A stretch of DNA of 64,000 bases from Cladochytrium replicatum. Taxonomy: Eukaryota > Chytridiomycota > Chytridiomycetes > Cladochytriales > Cladochytriaceae. The notes under the pieces are model-generated. The model saw only the letters and a list, made by a program, of their open reading frames with translations, was not told the DNA's origin and made no database searches. Location of the stretch: the NCBI GenBank assembly GCA_025526935.1, contig JAHLKD010000111.1, forward strand, positions 107,772-171,771, in the 5' to 3' direction. A program made the position numbers and the translations under genes. This document shows positions 1-10,190 of the stretch, in pieces. The stretch's first letter is position 1. Each line of letters starts with the position of its first letter.

Positions 1-340
1 TGGTCATGATGGTATGTGGAAGCGGGATGGTTTCGAGAAATATTGGCTAAAACTGAATTGTACGGAGGGTATTTGTTTGCACAAGGGGATTCGAATAGAT
101 TAGGTAATCTTCTGTGAACAATCATGGCCCAAAACCAATCCCAATTCCTTACGTCTTCGATTCTTGTCTCAAAGCGGAGTTCCACACACATGATATGATT
201 CTGCCAGATTCTTTGAAGTAAGCCGTATGTGCTTCGCGAACATAGGGTCGAAATTCTCAAAATAGTTGTCTTTCCATGGTGGGTTGAACGACATTACTGA
301 TTTCGCGTCGCAAGGACGATCAAATCGGCATCACACCTAG
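1..340. other. left edge, no gene resolved
   Basis: No convincing exon could be placed here. If the gene ending at 741 is real, its upstream exons or its promoter should lie here or beyond the window edge. Confidence 0.3.
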
Positions 341-741
341 GAAACGACGGTGGAAGACGGACTCCCGTGGGACTTCTTCGCCCACCTCACAACCTCAACG
401 AACGGCGCTCGCCCCCAGTTCCTCCGCAAGTTCCGGCGCAATCTGCCGCACGTATCAACTCGGTAGTCGTCCTACCGCCACCACGTCCCAACCTCCCTTA
501 GAAACTAAACCTGGCGAGTTGTTTGGACATGGAGGTCGGGATACACGCGCCGTACCGGACCCGGCTCTCGCGCTGGGCGTTACGCGACGTTGACGCCGTC
601 GCGGCGCTCGTTGCCGTAGATGCAGCTGTGACGGGGAAGAATATTTGGAAGGAAGTGCATGTGGAGCTGGCGGGGACGCATAAACAACAACTTATGATGG
701 CGTCGGATTGGTTTGCAGAGAGCGAGGCAGTGGATGTGTGA
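341..741 (+). CDS. 3' part of a possible nucleoside hydrolase (two exons seen)
   Basis: Two exons can be joined in frame: 341-462 (after a TAG acceptor) and 519-741, with an intron 463-518 that contains the branch-like CTAAAC. The joined peptide runs from ETTVEDGLPWDFF to the stop after AESEAVDV, about 114 residues. Its last third (DAVAALVAVDAAV, then VHVELAGTH, then a terminal SDW) resembles the C-terminal end of inosine/uridine nucleoside hydrolases, which hydrolyse the N-glycosidic bond of nucleosides; there a [HD]D-x-AVA helix is followed by V-x-VEL-x-G and VDW. The substrate-binding histidine expected before that helix is replaced (RDVDAV), so it may be divergent, inactive or misassigned. 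The 5' exons would lie before 340 or outside the window; I could not define them. The family call is tentative. Confidence 0.35.
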
Positions 742-816
742 TGGTTATGGCTGGGATCGATAGGGAGTACGTCAAGAAGATGTATCTGGATGCGTTTGTC
801 GCTTAGATCATGTACT

Positions 817-893
817 GTAAGTTAAATATGTTTTTTGTTTTGTTTTCCTGGAACTCTTGGTCACGTGCACAAGAGAAACTAAACCTTCGGCAG
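817..893 (+). other. probable 5' UTR intron of the Y14 gene
   Basis: A strong donor (GTAAGT at 817) and an acceptor (GGCAG ending at 893) flank a 77-nt stretch containing GAAACTAAACCT (875-886) as a branch-site candidate. The acceptor lies two bases before the Y14 start codon at 896. The same CTAAACCT motif occurs in the two neighbouring introns, at about 505 and 1001, which supports its being a splicing signal. Confidence 0.45.
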
Positions 894-895
894 CC

Positions 896-1801
896 ATGGC
901 CTCAGAAGAGATGATCGACCTGGAGCCGGGAGCAGACGAAGTCGACGACGCTATGGCAGTAGATGAAGGTAATAGAGAGATGGTTTCTTACCGTAGGAAC
1001 TAAACCTTGAAATTCACATGGTTGCTGTCACGAAATATTCATTCCGCAAACTGAACGAAACTATCAAATCGAACGACATAGACCATACGAGTCGCGTAAA
1101 AGGACAGGCTACGAAACGAAAAGGACGTGGTTTCAACGACCGCGGAGGTATGGAAATCTGGAAGATAGTGTGTAGATGGGGCCAATTAACATGGATGCTC
1201 GTTCTTTCAGGTCACGACCGGGACTTCCATAAAGATGATTTCGAAGCACTGGATGAGTCGGAGAGCACGGGGCGTGCACAGCGCTGTATGTATACACTTT
1301 CTTTCGGTTTATGTCGAGCGGCTCAAAATCAACTTTGCAGCTGTGGAGGGTTGGATTGTACTAATTACTGGCGTGCACGAAGAAGCCACGGAGGAGGACG
1401 TGAAAGAAAAATTGGCTGACTTTGGGGAGGTCAAAAACTTCCACATGAACTTGGATCGGAGAACGGGATTCGTCAAAGTATGGCAGCTTGATTGACACGA
1501 TTTGAGAGAACAGTTTTGACCTTGAAAAATTAGGGATATGCTTTGGTGGAATACTTGACGGCAAAGGAAGCAAAGAATGCTATTGACGCATTGAACGGGA
1601 CTGAGCTCCTTGGGAAGAAGATTGGAGCCGATTTCGCGTTTGTAAGGGGACCTGGAGGATCTCGAAGTGTGCAACATGTTGGAAAGAGGTGCGTCGTCGT
1701 TGCCACATGTAGTTGATTTGGCTGACTTCAAAATTAGCAGGTCGAGCCGTGGAGTTAGGGGAGGTGGAGGTGGGGGCGGCGGAGGCAACCGGAGGAGGTG
1801 A
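896..1801 (+). CDS. RBM8A: Exon junction complex RNA-binding protein Y14 (RBM8A)
   Basis: Six exons: 896-968, 1082-1147, 1211-1285, 1341-1477, 1534-1688, 1741-1801; 188 residues, close to metazoan Y14 (about 174). Y14 pairs with Mago nashi and clamps eIF4A3 on spliced mRNA in the exon junction complex, acting in nuclear mRNA processing and quality control. An acidic N-terminus is followed by KRKGRGF and then one RRM. The RRM has RNP2 in [16 protein letters not shown] and RNP1 in RRTGFVKGYALVEY, both nearly identical to human Y14. The tail is RSSRGVR, a glycine run and NRRR, the RGG-like end typical of Y14. All junctions are GT/AG and keep frame; the exon ends coincide with continuous family similarity. 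Five introns in a gene of under 1 kb show intron-rich architecture. Very secure. Confidence 0.94.
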
Positions 1802-2186
1802 AAAGAGTGCTGGACTTTTGTTTACCTGCTCGTGATAGTATGCATGTTCAGTCTGATAGTATTCGGAGTGCAAGAATTGTTCTTATTGATGCTAATGAAT
1901 CTAAAATGGGACATATAGAACTGTTTGCACTGCTCAACTTGTCTTTAGTGAGAGAAGAGGTTGAGGTGAGTTTGGTTGAAACAATTGATCGTCATGATGT
2001 CTCAAAAAATTTAGGGTTATCCTTGCGGCAACGGTAACGCAACAGCCACCATGACCAGCGACTCGCACGATGTTTTATAAAGTACGTATTATATTAGAGA
2101 TGACTGATTGTGAGCAAGCTTAAGCATTGGAGAGTACGTCCATTCCGTTTGACTTATTCCCCCGCTCCGATGTATTAATTCCGCCG

Positions 2187-2206
2187 CCCTCCGGACTCCC
2201 GGAGGG
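2187..2206. repeat. perfect hairpin, 8-bp stem, 4-nt loop
   Basis: CCCTCCGG and CCGGAGGG are perfect reverse complements around ACTC. It lies about 230 bp before the Myb start codon. Function unknown; it could form in the 5' UTR. Confidence 0.6.
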
Positions 2207-2244
2207 TTTGCCACATTTTTTCTAAGGGGCGCGGCTGCGGATAA

Positions 2245-2262
2245 GGAAAGGCCCGCCTTTCC
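2245..2262. repeat. second perfect hairpin
   Basis: GGAAAGGC and GCCTTTCC are reverse complements separated by two bases. It lies 38 bp after the hairpin at 2187-2206. Confidence 0.55.
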
Positions 2263-2341
2263 GTGATTTATATTATTTTTGTTTTTGCTTTCGTCTTCGT
2301 TTTCTGGGAAACTGGGCACCAGGCCATCGACTGTCGAGCGC

Positions 2342-2375
2342 TCTGCTACTGCTACTGCTGCTGCTGCTGCTGCTG
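2342..2375 (+). repeat. CTG/CTA triplet repeat
   Basis: An interrupted run of CTG (with CTA) triplets lies just before the Myb open frame. Repeat length may vary between strains. Confidence 0.7.
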
Positions 2376-2438
2376 GTGGTCACTAACTGCTGGCTTCACC
2401 ACCGCACCTCCATCAATCGGCACTGTCGGTCTGATAAG

Positions 2439-4133
2439 ATGCCACAGCCAGAAATACAGCTACTCATCAGCCCCTCCGACTCTTCCAATCAGTCCACCTC
2501 GCTGGAGTTCACGCCAACAAGCCCACCAGACTTAGCAATTTCTGTCTCCAAAGAATGCGTCTCAGCAAAACGTCCATCCTTTCGCGCTGCAACACAGGGC
2601 TCTAGGAACTGTCCTGAAACTAATGGGCCAAAAATATCGCTGGACAACCAAACTGGCTCTGGAAGAAGTAACATCGTACCCACTCTGGCCCCCACTCGAC
2701 CCGGAGCTCTCACCGAAAGTTCTAGAGAGTCTCCTTTCTCAGATCGACGTCTTCCCCTCCCACCACCATTCCCCTCAAATCCCTCGGAAGGTGCTCCAAC
2801 AGTATACCGCGGGCTTCCTTTTCAATTACAGCAATCTGAGCCTCCCCGACCACTTCCTCCAATATCTTGCCTTCCGAGCCTGGCTGACTTTGGCATCAAA
2901 CCACTGGAAGGAATACAAGGTGGACCCAGGAGCTATGCCCCTACTTCTGGTCAAAGGGAGGACTTCTTTAACCAGGATTGGTGGAACAGGGGGAGGGGAA
3001 GTGCTCATTCATATCGTGATGGTCCTCTCGATCACCCTTCACGCGAACGACAAACTCGCCTGGCTTGGAATGAGGTGTCCAATCCAGACGTTTCTCGATC
3101 CCTTCAAAGTGATGATCAGCTTGTGGACGTATTGGGCTATAAGTTTGGAGACCGAAACCAACCAACTGCATATGAAAGAGAAGATGCGTACACAGTGCAG
3201 CAGGGTGGTGCACCCGTCCGACAAAGCAGCCGTCCATTTGAGGGTGAAGCACGCTTGAGTGCTTCAAGCGAGCGTTTCAGTCCGTACAACTCCGCATCTG
3301 CTCGTCATCCTCTTGCCGTGCCTTCTCCGTATTCTCGCACAGATGGTGAGCAACTTTCCCGCGAGTTTACGCCGAGGGATCAATCGAACGTCACCTCCAG
3401 CACCTCAGGCTCCCGTATTCGCGCATACCCACCCTCCTCGGACCTTCTTCCGTCAACACTCCCACTCAAGCGCCAGCGGATTGACAGTCTCGGCCGGCGA
3501 GCATGGACAGACGAAGAAGATCGCCTCCTGAAAACCGCAATCATGCGCGAGGGTTTCGGTCGTTGGACTGAGATTGCAAAGTCTGTACCTGAACGTACAC
3601 CTGACGCTTGTCGCAAGCGCTGGGAGAAAGTCCTCGACCCGTCGATCCGAAAAGGACCATGGACGTCCGAAGAGGACGAGTTGCTGACTGGACTCGTGGA
3701 GCGGTTCGGGAAGCGCAAATGGACGCAGATAGCTTCGCAGATCCCGGGGAGGACGGACAAGCAGTGTAGACAGAGGTGGTTTGATCATCTTGTCGCGCCT
3801 ATGGTCAGACGGAGTGCGGTGCAGCTTGCGGCCGCGGCGGCGAGTGCGGCTGGTGGGAATTTGCAGCACGGCTCCCCTGGCGAGTATGGTGCTCAACATC
3901 GCGAGTTTGGTGAAGAGGACCGGCGGGTTGAGATGCCGCCGCGATCTTACAAGGACACATATCCAACAACTCGCCAGGGTCCACCACAAGCACATCCGCA
4001 CACTGCACGACCTGCGTATTATCTCCCGCCACCGAATGCACGTCAAAATGCCAGATCATCGGCATACTCGCCCTATTCTGATCGCCCACCACCTCCAACA
4101 CCCTCAATGCATTCGTATCGCCATGAGGGGTAA
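2439..4133 (+). CDS. Two-repeat Myb/SANT transcription factor
   Basis: One exon. I chose the ATG at 2439 (MPQPEIQ) over an in-frame ATG at 2376, which abuts a CTG repeat; the product is 564 residues. The first 350 residues are low complexity and rich in Ser, Pro, Arg and Gln. Two consecutive Myb repeats follow, at about 352-400 (RAWTDEEDRLL ... RTPDACRKRW) and 404-455 (KGPWTSEEDELL ... RTDKQCRQRW). Each has the three regularly spaced aromatic residues of the helix-turn-helix. Repeat 2 matches the R2 recognition type found in fungal and animal c-Myb and CDC5-like factors. An Ala-rich stretch (QLAAAAASAA) and a Pro/Tyr-rich tail end the protein. Predicted nuclear DNA-binding regulator; the target is unknown. 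Confidence 0.88.
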   Translation: MPQPEIQLLISPSDSSNQSTSLEFTPTSPPDLAISVSKECVSAKRPSFRAATQGSRNCPETNGPKISLDNQTGSGRSNIVPTLAPTRPGALTESSRESPFSDRRLPLPPPFPSNPSEGAPTVYRGLPFQLQQSEPPRPLPPISCLPSLADFGIKPLEGIQGGPRSYAPTSGQREDFFNQDWWNRGRGSAHSYRDGPLDHPSRERQTRLAWNEVSNPDVSRSLQSDDQLVDVLGYKFGDRNQPTAYEREDAYTVQQGGAPVRQSSRPFEGEARLSASSERFSPYNSASARHPLAVPSPYSRTDGEQLSREFTPRDQSNVTSSTSGSRIRAYPPSSDLLPSTLPLKRQRIDSLGRRAWTDEEDRLLKTAIMREGFGRWTEIAKSVPERTPDACRKRWEKVLDPSIRKGPWTSEEDELLTGLVERFGKRKWTQIASQIPGRTDKQCRQRWFDHLVAPMVRRSAVQLAAAAASAAGGNLQHGSPGEYGAQHREFGEEDRRVEMPPRSYKDTYPTTRQGPPQAHPHTARPAYYLPPPNARQNARSSAYSPYSDRPPPPTPSMHSYRHEG

Positions 4134-4990
4134 AGCCCTCGCACAAGTGGGAGAGACCTGGAGGATGATGATGCTCATTACCATCAACACAGAAACAGAA
4201 ACAAGTTCGCCGCTGGGCCGAATCGAGAGCGGTGGGGAACAAGCGGGATGTGATCCGATGCTGCACGTTCAGTCGCTTTAACCCAATATCCCAAAAGCTT
4301 CAAATTATGTTCTTTCTCATTATGGTTGCATGTTTGAATACAGTAAATTGACTGACGGCAAATACTTTGAAGAAGTTTGGCTCCTTATCTCACCTATGTT
4401 ACAGACCACATTACACTACTGGAAAGAAAATAGACATGAGCAACTGGAATGAATTCAACACCTAGCCCACGGATTTCCTTTATCGGACCTGGAGAATTTC
4501 CGAAAGTGTGCATATGATCGATTCCCATTCGTGCTCCATTTTTCCATGTATACGTACACTCAGATGCACGAACCAGATTCATCCGACAGCATCAGAGATC
4601 GTCAGCTGCTCAGCTGATCGGGTATTTTTTCTTTCAAGCACTGAGCCAAGAACTTTGCCCCCGAACAAAAGTTTCGCAAATGCTTCCGGCACAGCCCCCT
4701 GTTTTGTTGGTTCGATTACTCTATGAGGCCGAAAGCACAACGAGGTAGAGAAGGACTGCACGCGCTGATCTGAACGAAGCTATAGCGCATAGCATCGTTT
4801 GACAGCAATCGGAGCAGTTCACAAATGAGGATCAAGGCAAGAAACGAGCGGCAGTAAATTTTTATATGAACCCGTGAGTCAAGTTGCAAGTTTTCATCTG
4901 CGCATCACGGACACTTTTATATTCGGGGATGATAAATAAACGGTTCAGGGGTAGCCCCATGAACAGGCTGTTCGTTTAGGATATCATAGA
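4134..4990. other. intergenic with probable GH30 promoter
   Basis: No coding potential with family resemblance. An AT-rich TATA-like stretch (TTTTTATATGAA near 4859) and GATAAATAAA near 4931 lie 60-130 bp upstream of the GH30 start and are promoter candidates. Confidence 0.4.
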
Positions 4991-7900
4991 ATGATGCTAA
5001 CAGCATTTATAGCAGCAGCTGTTCTTGCGTCGCAAGTGGCAGCATCTCCGGTAATTGCGTAGTGTTTCCATGCTCGGATTTAGCTTTGTTTAGCATAGTT
5101 GACCTCTTTCTTCAAATGGCAGGTCTTGGTTGCAAGGCAGAATGCTGGAAGCTCAGTAACCGTGACAATCGATCCCTCTTACCAGCAACCTGAATTCCAA
5201 GGCTGGGGAACCAGTCTTGCATGGTTAGGAGTGAAGACTGGTGGGTACTCCGACGAAGTCCGCACCAAGTTGGCCGACTTGCTTTTCGGCCCGAACGGTC
5301 TCAACCTCAACATTGCTCGCTACAACGTTGGGGGTGGCAATGCCCCAACTGTGAAAGACTACTTGCGACCCGGTGGTGCTGTACCCGGTTGGTGGAAGGC
5401 CGACAAAGCGTACGGACCCAACGACAAGGACTGGTGGAACCCCGCGAACGCATCGCACTGGGACTTTGATGCTGATCCTAACCAGCGATGGTGGATCGAC
5501 CAGATCAAGGACAAGGTGACTATTTGGGAAGCGTTCAGTAACTCGCCGCCGTGGTTCCACACCGTCAGCGGATACGTCTCGGGAGGTTTCTCTTCCACGG
5601 CGGAACAGATTCGTGAGAACAAGCTCGATGAATTTGCGACGTACATGGTGAAGGTTGTTGAGCACCTTGAGAAGACCCACGGGATCAAGTTTGCGACGAT
5701 CGAGCCTGTGAACGAGCCAAACACAAACTACTGGGGCACCAACCTTGGATCCGATGGAATCCCTACAGGTGGTCGCCAGGAGGGATGCCACGTTGGTCCA
5801 TCGATGATGAGCAAGCTGTTCTTGGCATTGAAGAAGGCTCTTGCTACGGCCGCCACCAAAGCTGTTATTAGCGCTCCGGATGAGACCAACCCGACCACAT
5901 TCTTGACTGTTAGTGAAACAGTTGATCATTTTGAGCTGTGCTGACTGCCATTTTTGTAGGACTTTTACGGATTCAGCTCGGACGCAGTCAACGCGATTAC
6001 CCAGCTGAACGTCCAGTAAGTCTCGGATGCATTTTCGTGTAGTTTTCCTTCTGACGATGGAATTAGCACCTATGGAACCTCTGGTCGTATCTCGGCGCGA
6101 GATGTTGCAAAGTCTGCTCAAAAGCCCTTGTGGATGAGCGAAATCGAAGGAAGCTGGGGAAAAACCTTCACCGGGATGGATTCCGGTCTCGGTATGGCTC
6201 AGCAGATTGTCAATGATATCCGTGAGCTTGAGCCCTCCGCATGGGTTCTTTGGCAGCCGATTGAGGGTACGAGGTCAACAAATCCGATAGAACCCAAACT
6301 CAATGATCTTCCACAGACTTTTACAACATGATCGCCGAGGGTAACCTTCAATGGGGTGAAATCCACGTTCCTTTCAACTGCTCTTCCACCGACGGGTTGG
6401 ACGCCTGCCCCATCAAAACCAACACCAAATTCCACACTATCCGTCAATTCACCCACTACATTCGCCCTGGAGATCGTATTGTCAAAGTCAGCGACACAAG
6501 CAGCTTGGCCGCAATCAAGGGTGATGGTACTGGTGCTGTCCTCGTGCACGTTAACAACCAGAACACCACACGCGAGGTGTCGCTCGACTTGTCCAACTTT
6601 GGTTCGATCAACAGTGGCGCTACCATCACGCCAATCACCACAAGCGATGCTGGTGCCCTGGTCAAAGGCTCTCCCATTTCTGTATCGGGCAACAGTGTAA
6701 AGATCACTGTGCCCATGTTCTCAGTCACGACGTTCTTAGTCAGCGGCGTTTCGGGTGTTAGCGACGCAGCTCCGCTCGCCCAGGACGGAAAGTACTACTC
6801 GATCAAGGGTGTTCAGAGTGGAAAGGTGCTGCAGGTATCAAACTCGGGTACCGCACTTGTTATCAACACCGCCAGTGGAAGCAACAGGCAATTGTGGACT
6901 TTCCGAAGCCTCGACTCGAAGTTCTCCAACCGCAACCGTTACGCGATTGTCAATGCTGAGACCAAGACTCGCCTTGCGGTAACCAGCAACGGAGGTGTCA
7001 TCATGCAGGCAGACAGCGGGTCTGTTCCCGAATCTGCTCAGTGGATGGTGTCGACTGGAGGTGATGGGACTTACACACTCGTCAGCATTGGTGTCCGTGC
7101 TGTCATGGACGTCGGAGGTCAGGCAACTGGAGACAACTCCCCTGTGGGAACGTATCAACCAAACACCGGCACAAACCAACGCTGGACGTTCTCTGTCGGC
7201 ACGCTCGCACCAACCACCACTACCCCTGCTCCTACTGGAACCCCAACCACTTCGCTCACCGTGCAAGTCGACCCGTCGTACCAGCACCCCGAGTTCCAAG
7301 GATGGGGAAGCAGTCTTGCCTGGCTCGGTGTCAAGACCGGTGGCTACGCAGACGAAGTGCGAACCAAGTTGGTCGACTTGATCTTTGGAGAGAACGGATT
7401 GAGGCTCAACATCGCCCGTTACAACGTCGGCGGAGGCAACGCGCCAACCGTGAAGGACTACTTGCGTCCCGGAGGAGCTGTCCCTGGTTGGTGGCGTGCT
7501 CCTCAAGCGTACGGCCCCAACGACAAGGATTGGTGGGATGTGAACAATCCGGACCATTGGAACTTCGATGCGGATCCGAACCAGCGATGGTGGATCGACC
7601 AGATCAAGGACAAGGTCACTCGCTGGGAGGCATTCAGTAACTCTCCACCGTGGTTCCAGACCGTAAGCGGATACGTTTCTGGAGGCTTTGACGCAACGTC
7701 GGAACAGATTCGCGACGAAAAGCTTGATGACTTTGCGGCTTACATGGTGAAGGTGGCTGAACACCTCGAGAAAGCCCACGGCATCAAGTTTGACACAATC
7801 GAACCTATTAACGAGCCAAACACCAACTACTGGTCGACCAAGCTTAACGGTGACGGTGTTCCCACGGGAGGTCGGCAGGAGGGTTGTCACGTTGGGCCAG

Positions 7901-9953
7901 AAATGCAAGGAAAGGTGTTCTTGGCAACCAAGCGCGCTCTTGCCAACTCGACTCTTCGTGCTTCTCTCAGTGCTCCCGATGAAACTAACCCCGGCACATT
8001 CCTTAAGGTATTGGAGCCGACAGAGCAAAATAGTGTAATTCTGACCAAAATTCTGATTAGGATTGGTATGGATACACTTCTCAAGCAATCGATGCTGTTA
8101 GCCAGCTCAACGTACATACATACGGTACTGAGTCGCGTATGCCGGTTCGTGATCTCGCAAAAGCTGCTCTGAAGCCGCTATGGATGAGTGAGGTCGAGGG
8201 CAGCTGGGGAAGCGACTACACCAGCATGGACTCTGGTCTTGGAATGGCCCAGCTCATCGTGGATGACCTTCGAGAGCTCGAACCCCACGCATGGGTTCTC
8301 TGGCAGCCGGTTGAAGGTAAGTGACAAACAGTTTGAATACCAAACTGGGGATTTAGTAATTCCTTTTTCATATCTAGATTACTATAACATGATTGCTGAA
8401 GGTTTCCTTCAATGGGGGGAAGTTCACGTACCGTTCAACTGCACATCCACAACCCCATCTTCAGACTGCCAGATCAAGACAAACACCAAGTTCAACACTA
8501 TTCGTCAATTCACGCACTTTATTCGCCCAGGTGACCATGTCATCAAGAACTCTGACGGATCTACCACTGCCGCAATCAAGGGTGATGGTTCTGGTGCCGT
8601 GGTTGTGCATGTTAACAACCAGAACGCCGTCCGCCTTCTTACTCTGGACCTGACTGGCTTCGGTGTGATCGCAAGCGACGCACAAGTTACTCCATACAGC
8701 TCAAGCGAAGCCGGTGCTTTGGTTAAAGGTACCTCTGTCTCTGTTGTGAACGGAGAGGCCAGGATTTCCGCACTTCCGAACAGCGTCACTACTTTCGTCA
8801 TCAGCGGTGTTTCGGGAGTCAACGAAGCTGCTGCACTGGTCAAGCCTGGTGGCTACTACACCATCAAGGGTCTTCAGAGTGGAAAGGTTCTTCAGCCCTC
8901 TGCCGACAGCAAGTCTCTGGTCATCTCCACCAGCAACGGATCGCCTTCGCAGAACTGGGTTTTGCGCGGATTGGACACAGCGTTCTCGAACCGCAACCGC
9001 TACGTTGTTGTCAATGAGGCGACCAACAAGCGCATTGCTGTTGACGCTAACGGCAACATTCTCCTTGAGGATGGCAGTACCGCTGCTGGAGCTGCTGCTC
9101 AGTGGATCTTGTCCACGGACGGTTTTGGAACGTACTCGATGGTGAGCGTTGGAGCTCGCGCAGTTATGGATGTTGGCGGACAATCGACTAGCGACAACTC
9201 GCCAGTCGGGACATACCAACCCAACCAGGGAGCGAACCAGCTTTGGACTTTGAGTCTTGTCAAGGTGTCACTACCTGGTACGACCACAACCGCCGCAACC
9301 CAGGTGGCCACTTCGACCAATGCGCCCACTCCATCTCCCACTAGCGCTTCTGAGACCACCATCTCTGCCGGTGGATACAGCACCACCGCAATCCCGAGCT
9401 CGGCTGACGTTACCGGTGCTGCCACAAGCGCTGCGGCAACAAGCGGAACGGCCACAACCGGAGCTGATCCGACAGCTATTACTACCCCAACAGCAGCAGC
9501 TACAACATCTGCATCGGCAACTGTTTCCACCTCGGCGAACGCGTCCCAGACTACAGAGTCGACGAACGAACCGACGACCACTCCTACCTCCACCCCGTGC
9601 ACCACTACGACGTCCACTGCTGGAACAGTTTCAGGGGCAGAGAGCACTTCAACCCCCTGCACCACCACTACCGACGGCGTCCACAGTACTCCCACAGCTT
9701 CCGGTGCGGAGAGCACTTCCACTCCGTGCACTACAACTTCAACTGATGTCCACACGACTCCTACGGTGTCTGCAGCCGAGAATACTTCAACTCCATGCAC
9801 GACATCTATTTCAGTCGTTGTTTCAGACCCGGTGGTGTCCACAACTACTCCGCTGAAATGCCGACCACGGTAAGATATTTGTTTGGTTTGCAAGGCTCGT
9901 TTGACTCACTATATTGTGCGAACAGACCCTCAGGTTACAAGCCCATGCCCTAA
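4991..9953 (+). CDS. Secreted tandem GH30 glycoside hydrolase with two ricin-B modules
   Basis: Eight exons: 4991-5050, 5123-5908, 5960-6015, 6067-6266, 6317-8007, 8061-8316, 8378-9869, 9926-9953; 1,522 residues. Signal peptide MMLTAFIAAAVLASQVAAS. Order: GH30 copy 1 (about 30-600, including its beta-sandwich part), a ricin-B/beta-trefoil lectin (YYSIKGVQSGKVL ... QRWTFSVG), GH30 copy 2, ricin-B copy 2, then a Thr/Ser-rich tail with repeated STPCTTT units, suited to O-glycosylation. GH30 enzymes retain configuration; the acid/base Glu is visible in both copies (IEPVNEPNTN, IEPINEPNTN), as is the nucleophile Glu (LWMSEIEGSWG, LWMSEVEGSWG), so both domains look active. The closest fungal relatives I recall are endo-beta-1,6-galactanase-like; the substrate cannot be read from sequence. 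Role: extracellular polysaccharide breakdown with carbohydrate-binding help. Confidence 0.92.
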
Positions 9954-10190
9954 ACATGTAAAACGACTAATGGGACAAAAGCACATTGTTGAGATTGCAT
10001 GTTTTTTGATTAGATAATGTTCAAATGGTTGAACAATACGAATACAATTGGTTGGTCACTTTCTGATCCTACATGTGTGTTCACAGTCATCATTGCAGTG
10101 GTTTTGTTCGTGACTTCGGCTGAACAGGTGGGGTTTTAAGGTTTCAATGCCGAGCTGGCCGGGAAAAGTCTTCCCACGATGTGTTTGATC

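Larger units (their letters stand above)
1802..2341. other. intergenic, Y14 to Myb
   Basis: No gene supported; the open frame at 1798-2037 is an out-of-frame extension of the Y14 last exon. Two perfect short inverted repeats lie near its end (entered separately). It probably holds the Y14 3' end and the Myb promoter. Confidence 0.5.

Noticed and set aside
6838-8088. Long minus-strand open frame (416 codons) opposite the GH30 gene
   Set aside because: It is the antisense shadow of a strongly conserved, GC3-biased coding exon and crosses a plus-strand intron; no family motifs.
9099-9893. Minus-strand frame of 264 codons rich in Val, with repeated VVHGVEV
   Set aside because: Exact reverse of the Thr-rich STPCTTT tail of the GH30 protein.
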